From Actinomycetota bacterium (GTDB taxonomy: Bacteria; Actinomycetota; Actinomycetes; Streptosporangiales; Streptosporangiaceae): DNA of 53,110 nt. Position 1 is the stretch's first letter, and each line of letters starts with the position of its first letter. Made by a program: the position numbers and the translations under genes. The notes beneath the pieces are model-generated. The model was given only the letters and a program-made list of their open reading frames with translations, made no database searches and was not told where the DNA came from. Where the stretch lies: assembly GCA_027314595.1 (NCBI GenBank), contig DAHVAN010000330.1, positions 1-53,110 of the forward strand, given 5' to 3'. Shown here piece by piece: positions 1 through 7,415 of this stretch.

Positions 1-1
1 C

Positions 2-1033
2 AGCGCCGGCTCCGGCGGCCCGGTCAGGCCGGCCGGCGAGACCCCCGCAGCCGCCTCGCCCGCCGCGCCGCCGTCCGCCACGGCGCCCTCTTCCGGCGGC
101 GCCTCCTCGGGGGCGGTCTCTTCCCTGGAGCAGCAGTACGAGCAGGTCGTGAGGCAGGTGCTCCCCTCGGTCGTGCAGATCTCGACGAGCCAGGGATCCG
201 GGTCAGGAGTGGTTTACGACACCAGAGGCGACATCGTCACCAACGCCCACGTGGTCGGCACCGCCAGCACCTTGCAGGTTGGCCTCGCAAGCGGCGGCAA
301 GCCGCTCACCGCCGAGATCGTCGGGGTGTTCGCCCCCGACGATCTGGCGGTGATCAGGGTGGCGGCAGGGGCGGGGTCGCTTCGGCCCGCATCCTTCGGC
401 CGTTCGGCCTCGGTCCGGGTGGGTGAGATCGTGCTGGCCATGGGCAACCCGCTCGGCCTTACCGGAACCGTGACCGAGGGCATCGTCTCCGCCACCGGGC
501 GGACCGTGTCCGAGGGCCAGGGCAGTTCCGCGGTGCTCATCAGCGCCATCCAGACCAGCGCGGCGATCAATCCCGGCAACAGCGGCGGGGCGCTGGTCAA
601 CCTGGCCGGGCAGGTGATCGGCATCCCGACCCTGGCCGCGGCCGACCCGCAGCTGGGCGGCGCCGCCGCGGGAATCGGCTTCGCGATCCCCAGCGACACG
701 GTCACCAGGATCGCCGGGCAGCTGATCGCCACCGGTCAGGTCAGCGACTCGGGCCGGGCCTCGCTTGGCATCACCGCGCAGACCGTCGCCGCTGCCACCG
801 GCCAGTCCGCCGGGGTCGGCGTGCTCGCCGTCACGCCGGGCGGCGGCGCGGCCAGGGCCGGCATCCAGCCCGGCGACATCATCACGGCCCTGGCCGGCCA
901 GCCTGTCGACTCCCTCGCCGCCTTGCAGTCGGTGCTGGCCGTGCGCAAGCCCGGCGACCGCGTGCAGGTGCGGCTGTCGCGTGACGGCACCGAGTCCACC
1001 GTGACGGTGACCCTCGGCAGCCTCACTGCCTAG
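2..1033 (+). CDS. HtrA/DegP-like S1C serine protease with PDZ domain (5' end outside window)
   Basis: Extracytoplasmic protein quality-control protease. The frame is already open at base 2, so the N-terminus (usually a cytoplasmic tail and one membrane anchor) lies outside the window. The first ~50 visible codons encode an Ala/Ser/Pro/Gly-rich linker, followed by a trypsin-like domain. The catalytic triad is visible: His in TNAHVVG, Asp in DDLAVIRV, Ser in GNSGGAL. A C-terminal PDZ domain follows (GGGAARAGIQPGDIITAL) and reaches the stop. The GTG at 149 lies inside the protease domain boundary and is unlikely to be the true start. The gene converges on the DMT permease with a 2-base gap. Family assignment is firm; the in vivo substrate is unknown. 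Confidence 0.93.
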   Translation, partial: SAGSGGPVRPAGETPAAASPAAPPSATAPSSGGASSGAVSSLEQQYEQVVRQVLPSVVQISTSQGSGSGVVYDTRGDIVTNAHVVGTASTLQVGLASGGKPLTAEIVGVFAPDDLAVIRVAAGAGSLRPASFGRSASVRVGEIVLAMGNPLGLTGTVTEGIVSATGRTVSEGQGSSAVLISAIQTSAAINPGNSGGALVNLAGQVIGIPTLAAADPQLGGAAAGIGFAIPSDTVTRIAGQLIATGQVSDSGRASLGITAQTVAAATGQSAGVGVLAVTPGGGAARAGIQPGDIITALAGQPVDSLAALQSVLAVRKPGDRVQVRLSRDGTESTVTVTLGSLTA

Positions 1034-1035
1034 GC

Positions 1036-1932
1036 TCAGGCCCGGCGGCAGGGCGCGGCCTGCGGCGCCGCCTGGAGGTGGCGGCCCGGATCAGCGCCGC
1101 GCCGGGTCAGCGTCATCACCGAGACGACGATTACGGCCAGGCCCAGCACCTCGCCGGATGCGGCCAGCGGCCCGCTGGCGGGTATCTCCCCGAACGCCAG
1201 CGCGCCGAACGCCATCCCGGCAAGCGGGTTCGCCGTGCTGAGCGCGGGCAGTGAGGCCCGCAGCGGCGCGCGCGCGTAGGCGCGCTGGTGGAGGAGGAAA
1301 GCCCAGCCGCCGAGCGCGGCAAGCGCCCACGTCGGCCATCCGGCCAGGGCGGCCGGGTCGTGCAGCACCGTCTGCACGGTGGCCTTGAGCACCCCGCCGG
1401 CCAGCCCGTACAGGGTCCCGGCGGCCAGGCCGAGGGCGAACCCGGCCACCGGGCCCGACCGGGTCCGGGCGGCGACCGCAGAGCACAGCCCGGCCAGCGC
1501 CACGCCCACCGCGATCACCACGGCCGCGCCGCGGGCATCCGGGGCAGGCTGGCCGGCGCTCGGGCGGGCCGCGATCACGAACACGGCCACCCCGGCGCCA
1601 AGCCCCGCCGCGGCGAGCGCCTGGACGGCCGACGGCCGGGCACGGTCCAGCAGTTCGCGGGCCGGCAGCGCCAGGGCCACGTTCATCACCAGCACCGGCT
1701 CCACCACCGCCAGTGCGCCGCCGCGCAGCGCCGCGGCGTGCAGCAGCGTGCCCGCCCCGGTCGCCGCCAGGCCCGTCATCCACCGCCTGCTGCGCGCCAG
1801 CCGCCACAGCAGGCCGACGCCGCCGCGGTGATCCTGCCCGCCCGCCGCCTGATGCTGCAGCGCCGACCCGAGCGCGATGCAGACCGCCGCGGCTATCGCG
1901 TAACCGACCGTGCTGAAGCTCACGGCACGCAT
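1036..1932 (-). CDS. DMT-superfamily (EamA-like) membrane permease
   Basis: A 298-residue protein made almost entirely of hydrophobic helices, about ten predicted from the alternating Ala/Leu/Val/Gly runs, with short basic loops. This is the size and texture of drug/metabolite transporter superfamily permeases. The C-terminal half carries a helix ending in an acidic residue (MAFGALAFGEIPASG), typical of the second EamA repeat. The start is the ATG at 1932. Its upstream region carries a tandem TGAATGCG and no ideal ribosome site, so a GTG a few codons in is possible. Upstream, the divergent spacer to the PAP2 gene holds two BlaI-like operators (see 1972-2091). The substrate cannot be inferred. 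Confidence 0.75.
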   Translation of the reverse strand: MRAVSFSTVGYAIAAAVCIALGSALQHQAAGGQDHRGGVGLLWRLARSRRWMTGLAATGAGTLLHAAALRGGALAVVEPVLVMNVALALPARELLDRARPSAVQALAAAGLGAGVAVFVIAARPSAGQPAPDARGAAVVIAVGVALAGLCSAVAARTRSGPVAGFALGLAAGTLYGLAGGVLKATVQTVLHDPAALAGWPTWALAALGGWAFLLHQRAYARAPLRASLPALSTANPLAGMAFGALAFGEIPASGPLAASGEVLGLAVIVVSVMTLTRRGADPGRHLQAAPQAAPCRRA

Positions 1933-1971
1933 TCACGCATTCACGCGGTCCCTCCGGTGGCCACGAATTCT

Positions 1972-2091
1972 TCTACAGAATTGTAGATGAAATGAGCGCG
2001 GGCCGTGCGCGGCAGCCGGGTCCGGCCTGGCGGCCGTTCATCGGCTGTTCACCTTGTCGTAAGATCCGTGCTATCTTCTACAGTCTTGTAG
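1972..2091. promoter_or_regulatory. Twin BlaI/MecI-like operators in a divergent promoter region
   Basis: Two near-identical dyads lie in the spacer between the DMT permease and the PAP2 gene: CTACA-GAAT-TGTAG at 1973-1986 (extendable to TCTACA/TGTAGA, 1972-1987) and CTACA-GTCT-TGTAG at 2078-2091. TACA/TGTA half-sites of this type are bound by BlaI/CopY-family winged-helix repressors. The centres are 105 bp apart, ten turns of B-DNA, which would suit co-binding or looping. No blaI-like gene is visible in the window. The site itself is seen; the identity of the binding protein is inferred. Confidence 0.6.
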
Positions 2092-2125
2092 GGGTAGTAC
2101 GGATCGTGCCATCGGGAGGCCGCTC

Positions 2126-2911
2126 ATGTTCCGTCCCCGCTCCGCCGGCCCTGAGAACCAGGCGACCGAGCCGTATCCGGACCTGCCGCCCGGCGGGCAG
2201 GCCCGGGTGCCGCCGGACGCCGGCCGGGGCGGACGCACCGGCCTCGGCCTGTTGCTCACCGGGATCGGGCTGTGCGTGGCGGCCCTGGTGTTCGGCGAGG
2301 TGGCTAAGTCCGGCGCGGTGGCCCGCTTCGACCTGCGCATCGACCAGCACATCGCCGCGCACGACCGCACCAGCACGCTGACCTCGCTGGCGAAGTTCGC
2401 CACCGACATCGCCATCCCGGAGACCGTCGGGGTAGCGCTGATGATCCTGGTGCCCGTCATCTTGTTCCTGATGCGCCGCCGGCTGGACGCGGTCAAGGTG
2501 TTCTGCATGTTCGCCGGGGCCTACACGCTTGTCGAGGTCGTCAAGAAGGTCGTCAACGAGCCCCGGCCCCCGGTTGCGGTGCAGGCGGTGGCCGCCGACC
2601 ACAGCGGCTCCTTCCCGAGCGGGCACGCCACGGTCGGCTTCACGCTGTGCGTCGCGCTCGTCGTCATCGCCGTCACCTACGCCGGCCGCGTCACCGCCCT
2701 GGTGCTCGGCGGCCTGTACGGGGTCGCGATCGCCCTCAGCCGGTTCTACCTCGGCGACCACTACCCGCTTGACGTGGCCGGCTCCCTGGTCTGCGCCCTG
2801 GCCGCCGCCTTCGTCGTCACCGGCCTGGCCGCGCTGCCCGCCCTCCAGCCGTACCTGCGGCGGCTGGCGCCGGCTTCCGGACGGCACCACTCGGGCGGGC
2901 GCCGGGCCTGA
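2126..2911 (+). CDS. PAP2-family membrane phosphatase
   Basis: Integral-membrane phosphatidic-acid-phosphatase type 2 enzyme, 261 residues, probably acting on lipid pyrophosphates or phosphatidate at the outer face of the membrane. All three catalytic signatures are present: KX6RP (K-KVVNEP-RP), PSGH (FPSGHATVGF) and SRX5HX3D (SRFYLGDHYPLD). A ~35-residue Pro/Gly-rich cytoplasmic tail precedes the first helix. The start ATG at 2126 has GGGAGG seven bases upstream. The nearest operator dyad ends 35 bp before the start, so a BlaI-type repressor probably controls it. Lipid substrate cannot be assigned; bacitracin-type undecaprenyl-PP phosphatase activity is one option. Confidence 0.9.
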   Translation: MFRPRSAGPENQATEPYPDLPPGGQARVPPDAGRGGRTGLGLLLTGIGLCVAALVFGEVAKSGAVARFDLRIDQHIAAHDRTSTLTSLAKFATDIAIPETVGVALMILVPVILFLMRRRLDAVKVFCMFAGAYTLVEVVKKVVNEPRPPVAVQAVAADHSGSFPSGHATVGFTLCVALVVIAVTYAGRVTALVLGGLYGVAIALSRFYLGDHYPLDVAGSLVCALAAAFVVTGLAALPALQPYLRRLAPASGRHHSGGRRA

Positions 2912-2935
2912 CGAGGCCGTCCAGGCGATCCCGCG

Positions 2936-3011
2936 GACGGCCGGCTGCTCACCCCGGAGCTTGGCGCGATCCTTGAAGGCGTCACCCGCGCCTCGATCCG
3001 CACGCTGCCGA
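2936..3011 (+). pseudogene. Relic of a class IV (branched-chain-type) aminotransferase
   Basis: Between the PAP2 stop and the ROK gene, one forward frame reads DGRLLTPELGAILEGVTRAS and onward. It matches the conserved segment of branched-chain aminotransferases and relatives (pattern DG-LvTPeL-G-iLeGvTRdSi-tLa). Only about 25 codons are recognisable; nothing before or after continues the family and there is no start codon. It looks like a leftover from a deleted gene. Assignment rests on motif recognition by eye. Confidence 0.45.
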
Positions 3012-3055
3012 CCTGCCCGCGGGCCGGCCGGCACGCCAGGCCGGCGGGCCGGCGA

Positions 3056-4258
3056 TCAGCCGCCCGGGGCGGTGAAATGCTGGAAGACCAGGGCGGCTGC
3101 CCCGCAGGCCGATGCCCACTGGCTCAGGCGGCCGACCTTGATGGACACGCTGCTCGCGGCGGCGGCGAACGCGGTCTGGTCCAGGGCGATGCGCAGCGGT
3201 CCGGTCAGCAGCTCGCCCGCGGCGCTGAGGCTGCCGCCGAGGACGATCAGCCCCGGGCCGGTGAGGTTGACGAGCGTGCCGATCACGATGCCGGTCAGCG
3301 AGGCGGCCTCGTGGATGATGCGGCGGCAGGCGGGGTCGCCGGAGCGCGCCCTGGTGACCAGGCTCGGGATGTCCTCGATGTCCAGGCCGTCGCGACGGGC
3401 GCTCGCGAGCAGTTCCCGGCCGCCGGCGTAGCGTTCCAGGCACCCGCGGTTGCCGCACGGGCAGCGCCGTCCCTGGTAGTCCACCGTGACGTGGCCGATC
3501 TCCATCGCGAGCCCGCTGCTGCCACGCTGCAGGCGGCCGCCGAGGACCATTCCGCCGCCGATGCCGGTCCCTAGCTTCACGTACGTGAGGTCCCGTTTTC
3601 CCTCGCCCCAGCCGAAGACGTACTCGCCAAGCGCACCGAGGCCGGCTTCGTTTCCCACCTGAACGGCGAAGCCGGGCATAAGGGCGGCGAGTTCCTCGCG
3701 CGGGTCGACCTTCGCCCACGCCGGGAGCAGCGTGCCGCCGGCGACCAGCCCGTCCCTGGTGAGCGGCACCGGAAGTCCGAACGCGATCCCCAGCACGCGC
3801 GAGACGTCGCCCGCTTGCCCCAGGGCCATATGAACCTGGTCGGCGGCCTGCCTGAGAGCCTGCCGCGGATCGGCGCCGGCGTCCCCGCTGATCTTGCTGT
3901 CCAGCCTGACGACGTGGCGGTGGCCAGCGTCCATGATGACGACGGTGATGTGCCGGCGACCGATGTCGACGCCCACCGCGTGCCCGGCCCGCGCGGTCAG
4001 GCGGTACCGGTGCGCTCGGCGTCCCGCGGCAGGGGGGCTGTCATCCTGCCCGGAGATCATCTCGGCAAGGCCGCGGCCGGCCAGCCTGGTCAGTGCCGCC
4101 GCGACGGTCGGCCGCGAAAGTCCGGTGACCGTCCCAAGCGCGGCCTGGGAAGCCGGGCCGTGGCGCAGCAGGCAGTAGGCGACGATCCTGTCGGATTTGC
4201 TGAGTATCTCCAGCTCCGCGGGTGTCCCCGGATGGCTCTTGGTCGTGTCAGCCAGCAT
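3056..4258 (-). CDS. ROK-family transcriptional regulator (winged helix plus sugar-kinase-like domain)
   Basis: A 400-residue ROK repressor (NagC/XylR type). The N-terminal ~80 residues form a MarR-like winged helix (SQAALGTVTGLSRPTVAAAL). The remainder is an actin-fold ROK domain with the ATP loop VGVDIGRRH, the GTGIGGG phosphate loop, the EIGH motif and the zinc-binding CPCGNRGC cluster. The start ATG at 4258 is preceded by an unusually AT-rich promoter segment (4310-4395). No transporter or sugar enzyme adjoins it, so the effector is unknown. The gene stands alone and is divergent from the ArsR-rhodanese gene. Confidence 0.9.
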   Translation of the reverse strand: MLADTTKSHPGTPAELEILSKSDRIVAYCLLRHGPASQAALGTVTGLSRPTVAAALTRLAGRGLAEMISGQDDSPPAAGRRAHRYRLTARAGHAVGVDIGRRHITVVIMDAGHRHVVRLDSKISGDAGADPRQALRQAADQVHMALGQAGDVSRVLGIAFGLPVPLTRDGLVAGGTLLPAWAKVDPREELAALMPGFAVQVGNEAGLGALGEYVFGWGEGKRDLTYVKLGTGIGGGMVLGGRLQRGSSGLAMEIGHVTVDYQGRRCPCGNRGCLERYAGGRELLASARRDGLDIEDIPSLVTRARSGDPACRRIIHEAASLTGIVIGTLVNLTGPGLIVLGGSLSAAGELLTGPLRIALDQTAFAAAASSVSIKVGRLSQWASACGAAALVFQHFTAPGG

Positions 4259-4309
4259 AGCCGTATATAATCCCCTCTTCCTCGGCGCGTCAAGTTAAGC
4301 CATGCTGCG

Positions 4310-4395
4310 ACGCTCAGCAGCCCACTAAGATCAATAGAATTTACAGTTTTCTAAAGTTTTAATACTTTTAACGTAAAAATTTGACAGAATTCACC
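4310..4395. promoter_or_regulatory. AT-rich promoter island with dyad
   Basis: About 85 bp, mostly A/T, stand out sharply from the surrounding ~70% GC. It contains AAAGT-TTTAAT-ACTTT (4353-4368) and a TTGACA at 4381. It sits upstream of the ROK gene (leftward) and is the likely promoter/operator. ROK proteins commonly bind AT-rich inverted repeats, but autoregulation here is inferred. No convincing -10 partner for the forward TTGACA was found. Confidence 0.5.
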
Positions 4396-4516
4396 GGATC
4401 GTTCGGCACGGTGTCCCCCCGGTGACCGGCGCGGACCGCTACCTCCAGATCTCCTTACCCCCGGCGCCGCGCAACACGCGCGCACCGCGCAGTGCCTGAC
4501 ACGCGCGCACCGCACG

Positions 4517-4536
4517 TATTCTCAAGTGATTGTGAG
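4517..4536. promoter_or_regulatory. Operator-like site upstream of the ArsR-rhodanese gene
   Basis: TATTCTCAAGTG (4517-4528) begins a dyad CTCA-N8-TGAG (4521-4536). The same 12-mer recurs at 5259-5270 just before the MFS gene. Two identical copies at the two promoters suggest that the ArsR protein binds both (autoregulation plus control of the transporter). Confidence 0.6.
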
Positions 4537-4546
4537 ATCGCTTGGG

Positions 4547-5290
4547 ATGGAAGACGTGCCTGATCACGGGGCCAAGGCGGCGCTGTTCGACGCTTTCGCC
4601 GAGGTAGCGGGCGCGCTGGCGGCCGGGCGGCGGGCCGAGATCGTCGACCTGCTCTCCCAGGGGGAGCGGCCGGTGGAGGAGGTGGCGGCGCAGACCCTGC
4701 AGAGCACCGCGAACGCCTCGCATCACCTGCGCGCGCTTGCCCGCGCGGGCCTGGTCCTGTCCCGCCGCGACGGCACCCGGATCTTCTACCGGCTCGCGGG
4801 ACCTGAGGTCGAGGAACTGTGGGCGGCTTTGCGCCGGGTCGCTGAGGCCCGGCGGGACGACCTCGGCCGGCTGGCCAGGGCTTACCTGGGCGATACCGAC
4901 GGTCTCGAACCGGTGAGCCGTGCGGTCCTGGCGGAGCGGCTGGCGGAAGGGACGGTGACGGTGATCGATGTCCGTCCCGCGCCTGAGTACCGCGCCGGGC
5001 ACGGGCCCGGCGCCCGTTCCGTTCCGCCTGGCGAGCTCTCGGCGGCCATCGGGACGCTTCCCGAGGGGATTCCGGTGGTCGCGTACTGCCGGGGCAGGTA
5101 CTGCGTGTTCGCGCCCGCCGCCGTGCGGGCGCTGCGGGCTCGCGGCATCGACGCGGCGCGCCTGGAGGACGGCTTCCCTGAGTGGCGGCGGGTCGGCCTG
5201 CCCACGGCCGCCGGGGATGAGCCAGGCCGGTTCGAGGCTTCGCCCGGCGGCCCCGTGTTATTCTCAAGTGTTCAAACGATCACTTGTTAA
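4547..5290 (+). CDS. ArsR/SmtB-type regulator fused to a rhodanese domain
   Basis: Two-domain transcription factor. Residues ~1-95 form an ArsR-type winged helix (EIVDLLSQGERPVEEVAAQT then TANASHHLRALARAGLV). Residues ~125-235 form a rhodanese domain (VIDVRPAPEYRAGHGPGA) with the active-site loop YCRGRYC, so the nucleophilic Cys is present with a second Cys four residues on. Known relatives of this architecture pair with MFS or sulfur/oxyanion genes and probably sense persulfide or metalloid stress; the inducer here is not known. The frame is open from GTG 4526, but that codon lies inside the operator dyad, so ATG 4547 is preferred although it lacks a clear ribosome site. The stop overlaps the MFS region as TAATG. 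Confidence 0.85.
   Translation: MEDVPDHGAKAALFDAFAEVAGALAAGRRAEIVDLLSQGERPVEEVAAQTLQSTANASHHLRALARAGLVLSRRDGTRIFYRLAGPEVEELWAALRRVAEARRDDLGRLARAYLGDTDGLEPVSRAVLAERLAEGTVTVIDVRPAPEYRAGHGPGARSVPPGELSAAIGTLPEGIPVVAYCRGRYCVFAPAAVRALRARGIDAARLEDGFPEWRRVGLPTAAGDEPGRFEASPGGPVLFSSVQTITC
5259..5286. promoter_or_regulatory. Second operator copy in front of the MFS gene
   Basis: TATTCTCAAGTG (5259-5270) is followed by a perfect dyad CAAGTG-N10-CACTTG (5265-5286) at the very end of the regulator gene. The 12-mer is identical to the one at 4517. Position immediately upstream of the transporter start supports direct control by the ArsR-rhodanese protein. Confidence 0.62.
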
Positions 5291-5301
5291 TGGAGCCGGC
5301 G

Positions 5302-6984
5302 ATGGCGACTGAGGTCCGCGCAGTGCGGCATCGGGAGCTAGGGCTGCGGCCGAACCTGGCGCAGTTCTCCCTCTTCACCCTCATCACGCTGCTGGTCGGG
5401 ATGACCATCGGGACCGAGCGCGTCGCGCTGCCGCCGCTGGCGAAAGACGCCTTCGGGGTCACCTCGGTCCTGTACACGGTCTCGTTCATCGCCGCCTTCG
5501 GCGCGGTGAAAGCGGTGATGAACCTAGTGGCCGGCCGCCTGTCCGACCATCACGGCCGCAAGACCCTGCTGCTGGCGGGATGGGCCTTCGCCATTCCCTT
5601 CGCCGGGCTGATCATCGTCGCCCAGGCGTGGTGGCAGGTCGTTGCGGCCAACCTGTTCCTCGGCCTCAACCAGGGGCTGACCTGGACGATGTCGGTCACC
5701 GCCAAGATCGACCTCGTCGGCCCGGTCAACCGCGGGCTCGCGGTCGGGATCGACGAGTCGGCCGGCTACGTGGGGACCGGGCTTGGCGGCTTCGCGGCCG
5801 GGCTGCTCGTCGCCGCCTTCGGGCTGCGGCCGGCGCCCTACCTGCTCGCGCTCGGCGTGGTCGCCGTCGGCGCGCTGATCACGTTCGGCCCGGCGCGCGA
5901 GACCCTGCCGTGGGCCCGCGCCGAAGCGGCCGCCGCCGGCGCCGCACCGGCCGTGCCGGCGCTGAGGCGCCTGGCCGCCTATATGAGCTGGCGTGACCGC
6001 TGCATGCTCGCGGTCTGCCAGGCGGGCATGTTCAACAAGTTCACCGACGGCATGGTTGCCGCCATCTTCCCGCTCTACTTCCTGCGCAAGGGCCTGTCCC
6101 TGCCGCTGATCGGCACCCTCGTCGGCGTCTACGCCTGGGTCTGGGGCCTCGGCCAGGTCGCGAGCGGGGCGCTCGCCGACCGGATCGGGCGCAAGACGCC
6201 GATCACCGCGGGCACCTTCCTCATCGGGGCCGGCGTCGCCGTCATCGCCGCGGCGGGCGCCGAGCCCTGGTGGTTCGCCGGGGCCGCCGTGATGGGCGCC
6301 GGGATGGCGCTGGCTTACCCGAACCTGATCACGGCCGTCGGCGACACCGCGCACCCGTCCTGGCGCGGCGGGGCACTCGGCGTCTACCGGCTGTGGCGCG
6401 ACGGAGGCTACGCGGTCGGCCCCCTCGTCCTCGGGGGCATAGCCACGCTGGCCGGCCTGGCGGCCGCGCTGTGGGCCGACGCCATCTTCATGGGCGTTTC
6501 GGGCCTGATCCTGCTGTTGCTCCTGCACGAGACCGACCCGCGCCGCCGGAGCAGGGAACCCGCCTGGGAGGCGAATCCCGGAATGGTGACGAATAGCCCC
6601 CGATGCTGTTCAACGAGTCCTTCGCCGGCACCAACGAGCGGGAGGGATCCGAGATCGGCTACCAGATCGTCCGTGCCCTGCTCCAGGCGCAGATCACGGT
6701 GTTCTTCGTTACCCACAGGCACGCTTTCGCCGGCCGTTTCCGCCGCCAGCACGCGCACGTCACCGTGTTCCTGCGGGCCGAGCGCCAGGCCGACGGGCGC
6801 CGGGACTACCGGCTCGCCGTCAAGGACCCGCTGCCCACCAGCTACGGAGAAGACCTCTACTACCGGCTCGGCGGCTGGCTGGAAGAGGACGAAGCGCTCC
6901 CCCGGCTGCCGGCGCCGCCCCGGCCGGCGAATTCCAGGTGGAGCGGACGGGCCGAGCAGGCTGCTGACGGTGACACCGAAGTAA
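5302..6984 (+). CDS. MFS transporter with an aberrant out-of-frame C-terminal extension
   Basis: The first ~425 residues are a normal 12-helix major facilitator transporter. The helix 2-3 loop motif is present (GRLSDHHGRKT) with its half-repeat echo (GALADRIGRKT). The expected end is near HETDPRRRSREP. From about base 6590 the frame continues for ~130 more codons that are Ser/Arg/Pro/Thr-rich and look like translation of another gene in the wrong frame; in the +1 frame the same DNA encodes a MutS-like fragment. The family stop codon therefore appears lost at a deletion junction. ATG 5302 is chosen because GGAG lies six bases upstream; ATG 5290 overlaps the regulator stop (TAATG) and is possible. 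Regulated by the adjacent ArsR-rhodanese protein (inferred). Substrate unknown. Confidence 0.85.
   Translation: MATEVRAVRHRELGLRPNLAQFSLFTLITLLVGMTIGTERVALPPLAKDAFGVTSVLYTVSFIAAFGAVKAVMNLVAGRLSDHHGRKTLLLAGWAFAIPFAGLIIVAQAWWQVVAANLFLGLNQGLTWTMSVTAKIDLVGPVNRGLAVGIDESAGYVGTGLGGFAAGLLVAAFGLRPAPYLLALGVVAVGALITFGPARETLPWARAEAAAAGAAPAVPALRRLAAYMSWRDRCMLAVCQAGMFNKFTDGMVAAIFPLYFLRKGLSLPLIGTLVGVYAWVWGLGQVASGALADRIGRKTPITAGTFLIGAGVAVIAAAGAEPWWFAGAAVMGAGMALAYPNLITAVGDTAHPSWRGGALGVYRLWRDGGYAVGPLVLGGIATLAGLAAALWADAIFMGVSGLILLLLLHETDPRRRSREPAWEANPGMVTNSPRCCSTSPSPAPTSGRDPRSATRSSVPCSRRRSRCSSLPTGTLSPAVSAASTRTSPCSCGPSARPTGAGTTGSPSRTRCPPATEKTSTTGSAAGWKRTKRSPGCRRRPGRRIPGGADGPSRLLTVTPK
6603..6908 (+). pseudogene. 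C-terminal relic of a MutS-like ATPase
   Basis: This frame reads MLFNESFAGTNEREGSEIG, then VRALL-AQITVFFVTH, then PLPTSYGEDLYYRL. These correspond to the Walker B, D-loop and H-loop region and the tail of MutS-domain ATPases (LvLFNESFasTNerEGseI, vfFVTH, LPTSYGEDLY). The Walker A half is missing: an in-frame TAG lies at 6594 and the upstream DNA belongs to the MFS gene. The remnant is ~100 codons and cannot be an active ATPase. Good motif match, judged by eye. Confidence 0.7.
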
Positions 6985-7005
6985 CTTGGCGTTACGCTGG
7001 TGTCA
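6971..7005. promoter_or_regulatory. 35-bp palindrome upstream of the small unknown gene
   Basis: TGACACC-GAA-GTAAC-TTGGC-GTTAC-GCT-GGTGTCA. The inner arms GTAAC/GTTAC and the outer arms TGACACC/GGTGTCA are both perfect and share one centre at 6988. Size and symmetry fit a dimeric repressor operator (TetR/MarR class) for the gene at 7038. A hairpin role is also possible. The over-extended MFS frame stops inside it. Confidence 0.6.
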
Positions 7006-7037
7006 GCCGCTCCTGTCCGGAGTGCGAGGGGGTGGCG

Positions 7038-7415
7038 ATGGTCATGACTCAGCAGTATCTCGCCGGCCAGCTGTCCGTGATCCTGGGAGAGATCCAGGCC
7101 GCCGCTGTCACGCAGGCGTGCGCGCGGCAAGCGTGGGACCTGCGGCTGGAGGTGGAGTCCGCGCCGGTGAGCGCCCTGCCCCCGGCGGCAGCGCGCGCGC
7201 TGGCCCTGGCCAACAGCCAGTGCTGGGAAGCGCTGGCACTGGGCGACGCCACCGCGTTCGCGCGCCAGGCGGCGGTGTGCGCCGAACTGCACGAATTCGG
7301 TGTCTGCGCGCACCTGCTCGACGAAGAGTTAACGCGAAAGCACCGCCCGCCCGGCGGCGCTTTCCGGGGGGAGGCCCGGGCAAATGGCAGAGAATACGGA
7401 AGGGCAGTTCCTTGA
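7038..7415 (+). CDS. Small protein of unknown function
   Basis: A 125-residue, largely helical, Ala-rich protein. Several Cys lie in its second half (SQCWEALALGD, AAVCAELHEFGVCAHLL). The frame is shared with the upstream MutS-like relic, but codon texture and the GAGGGGG at 7026-7032 before ATG 7038 mark a separate start; ATG 7044 is an alternative. The 3' end overlaps the start of the acetyl-CoA synthetase gene by 32 bases, so the two may be coupled. I do not recognise a characterised family. The last ~20 residues look unstructured and could be read-through past an older end. Confidence 0.55.
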   Translation: MVMTQQYLAGQLSVILGEIQAAAVTQACARQAWDLRLEVESAPVSALPPAAARALALANSQCWEALALGDATAFARQAAVCAELHEFGVCAHLLDEELTRKHRPPGGAFRGEARANGREYGRAVP

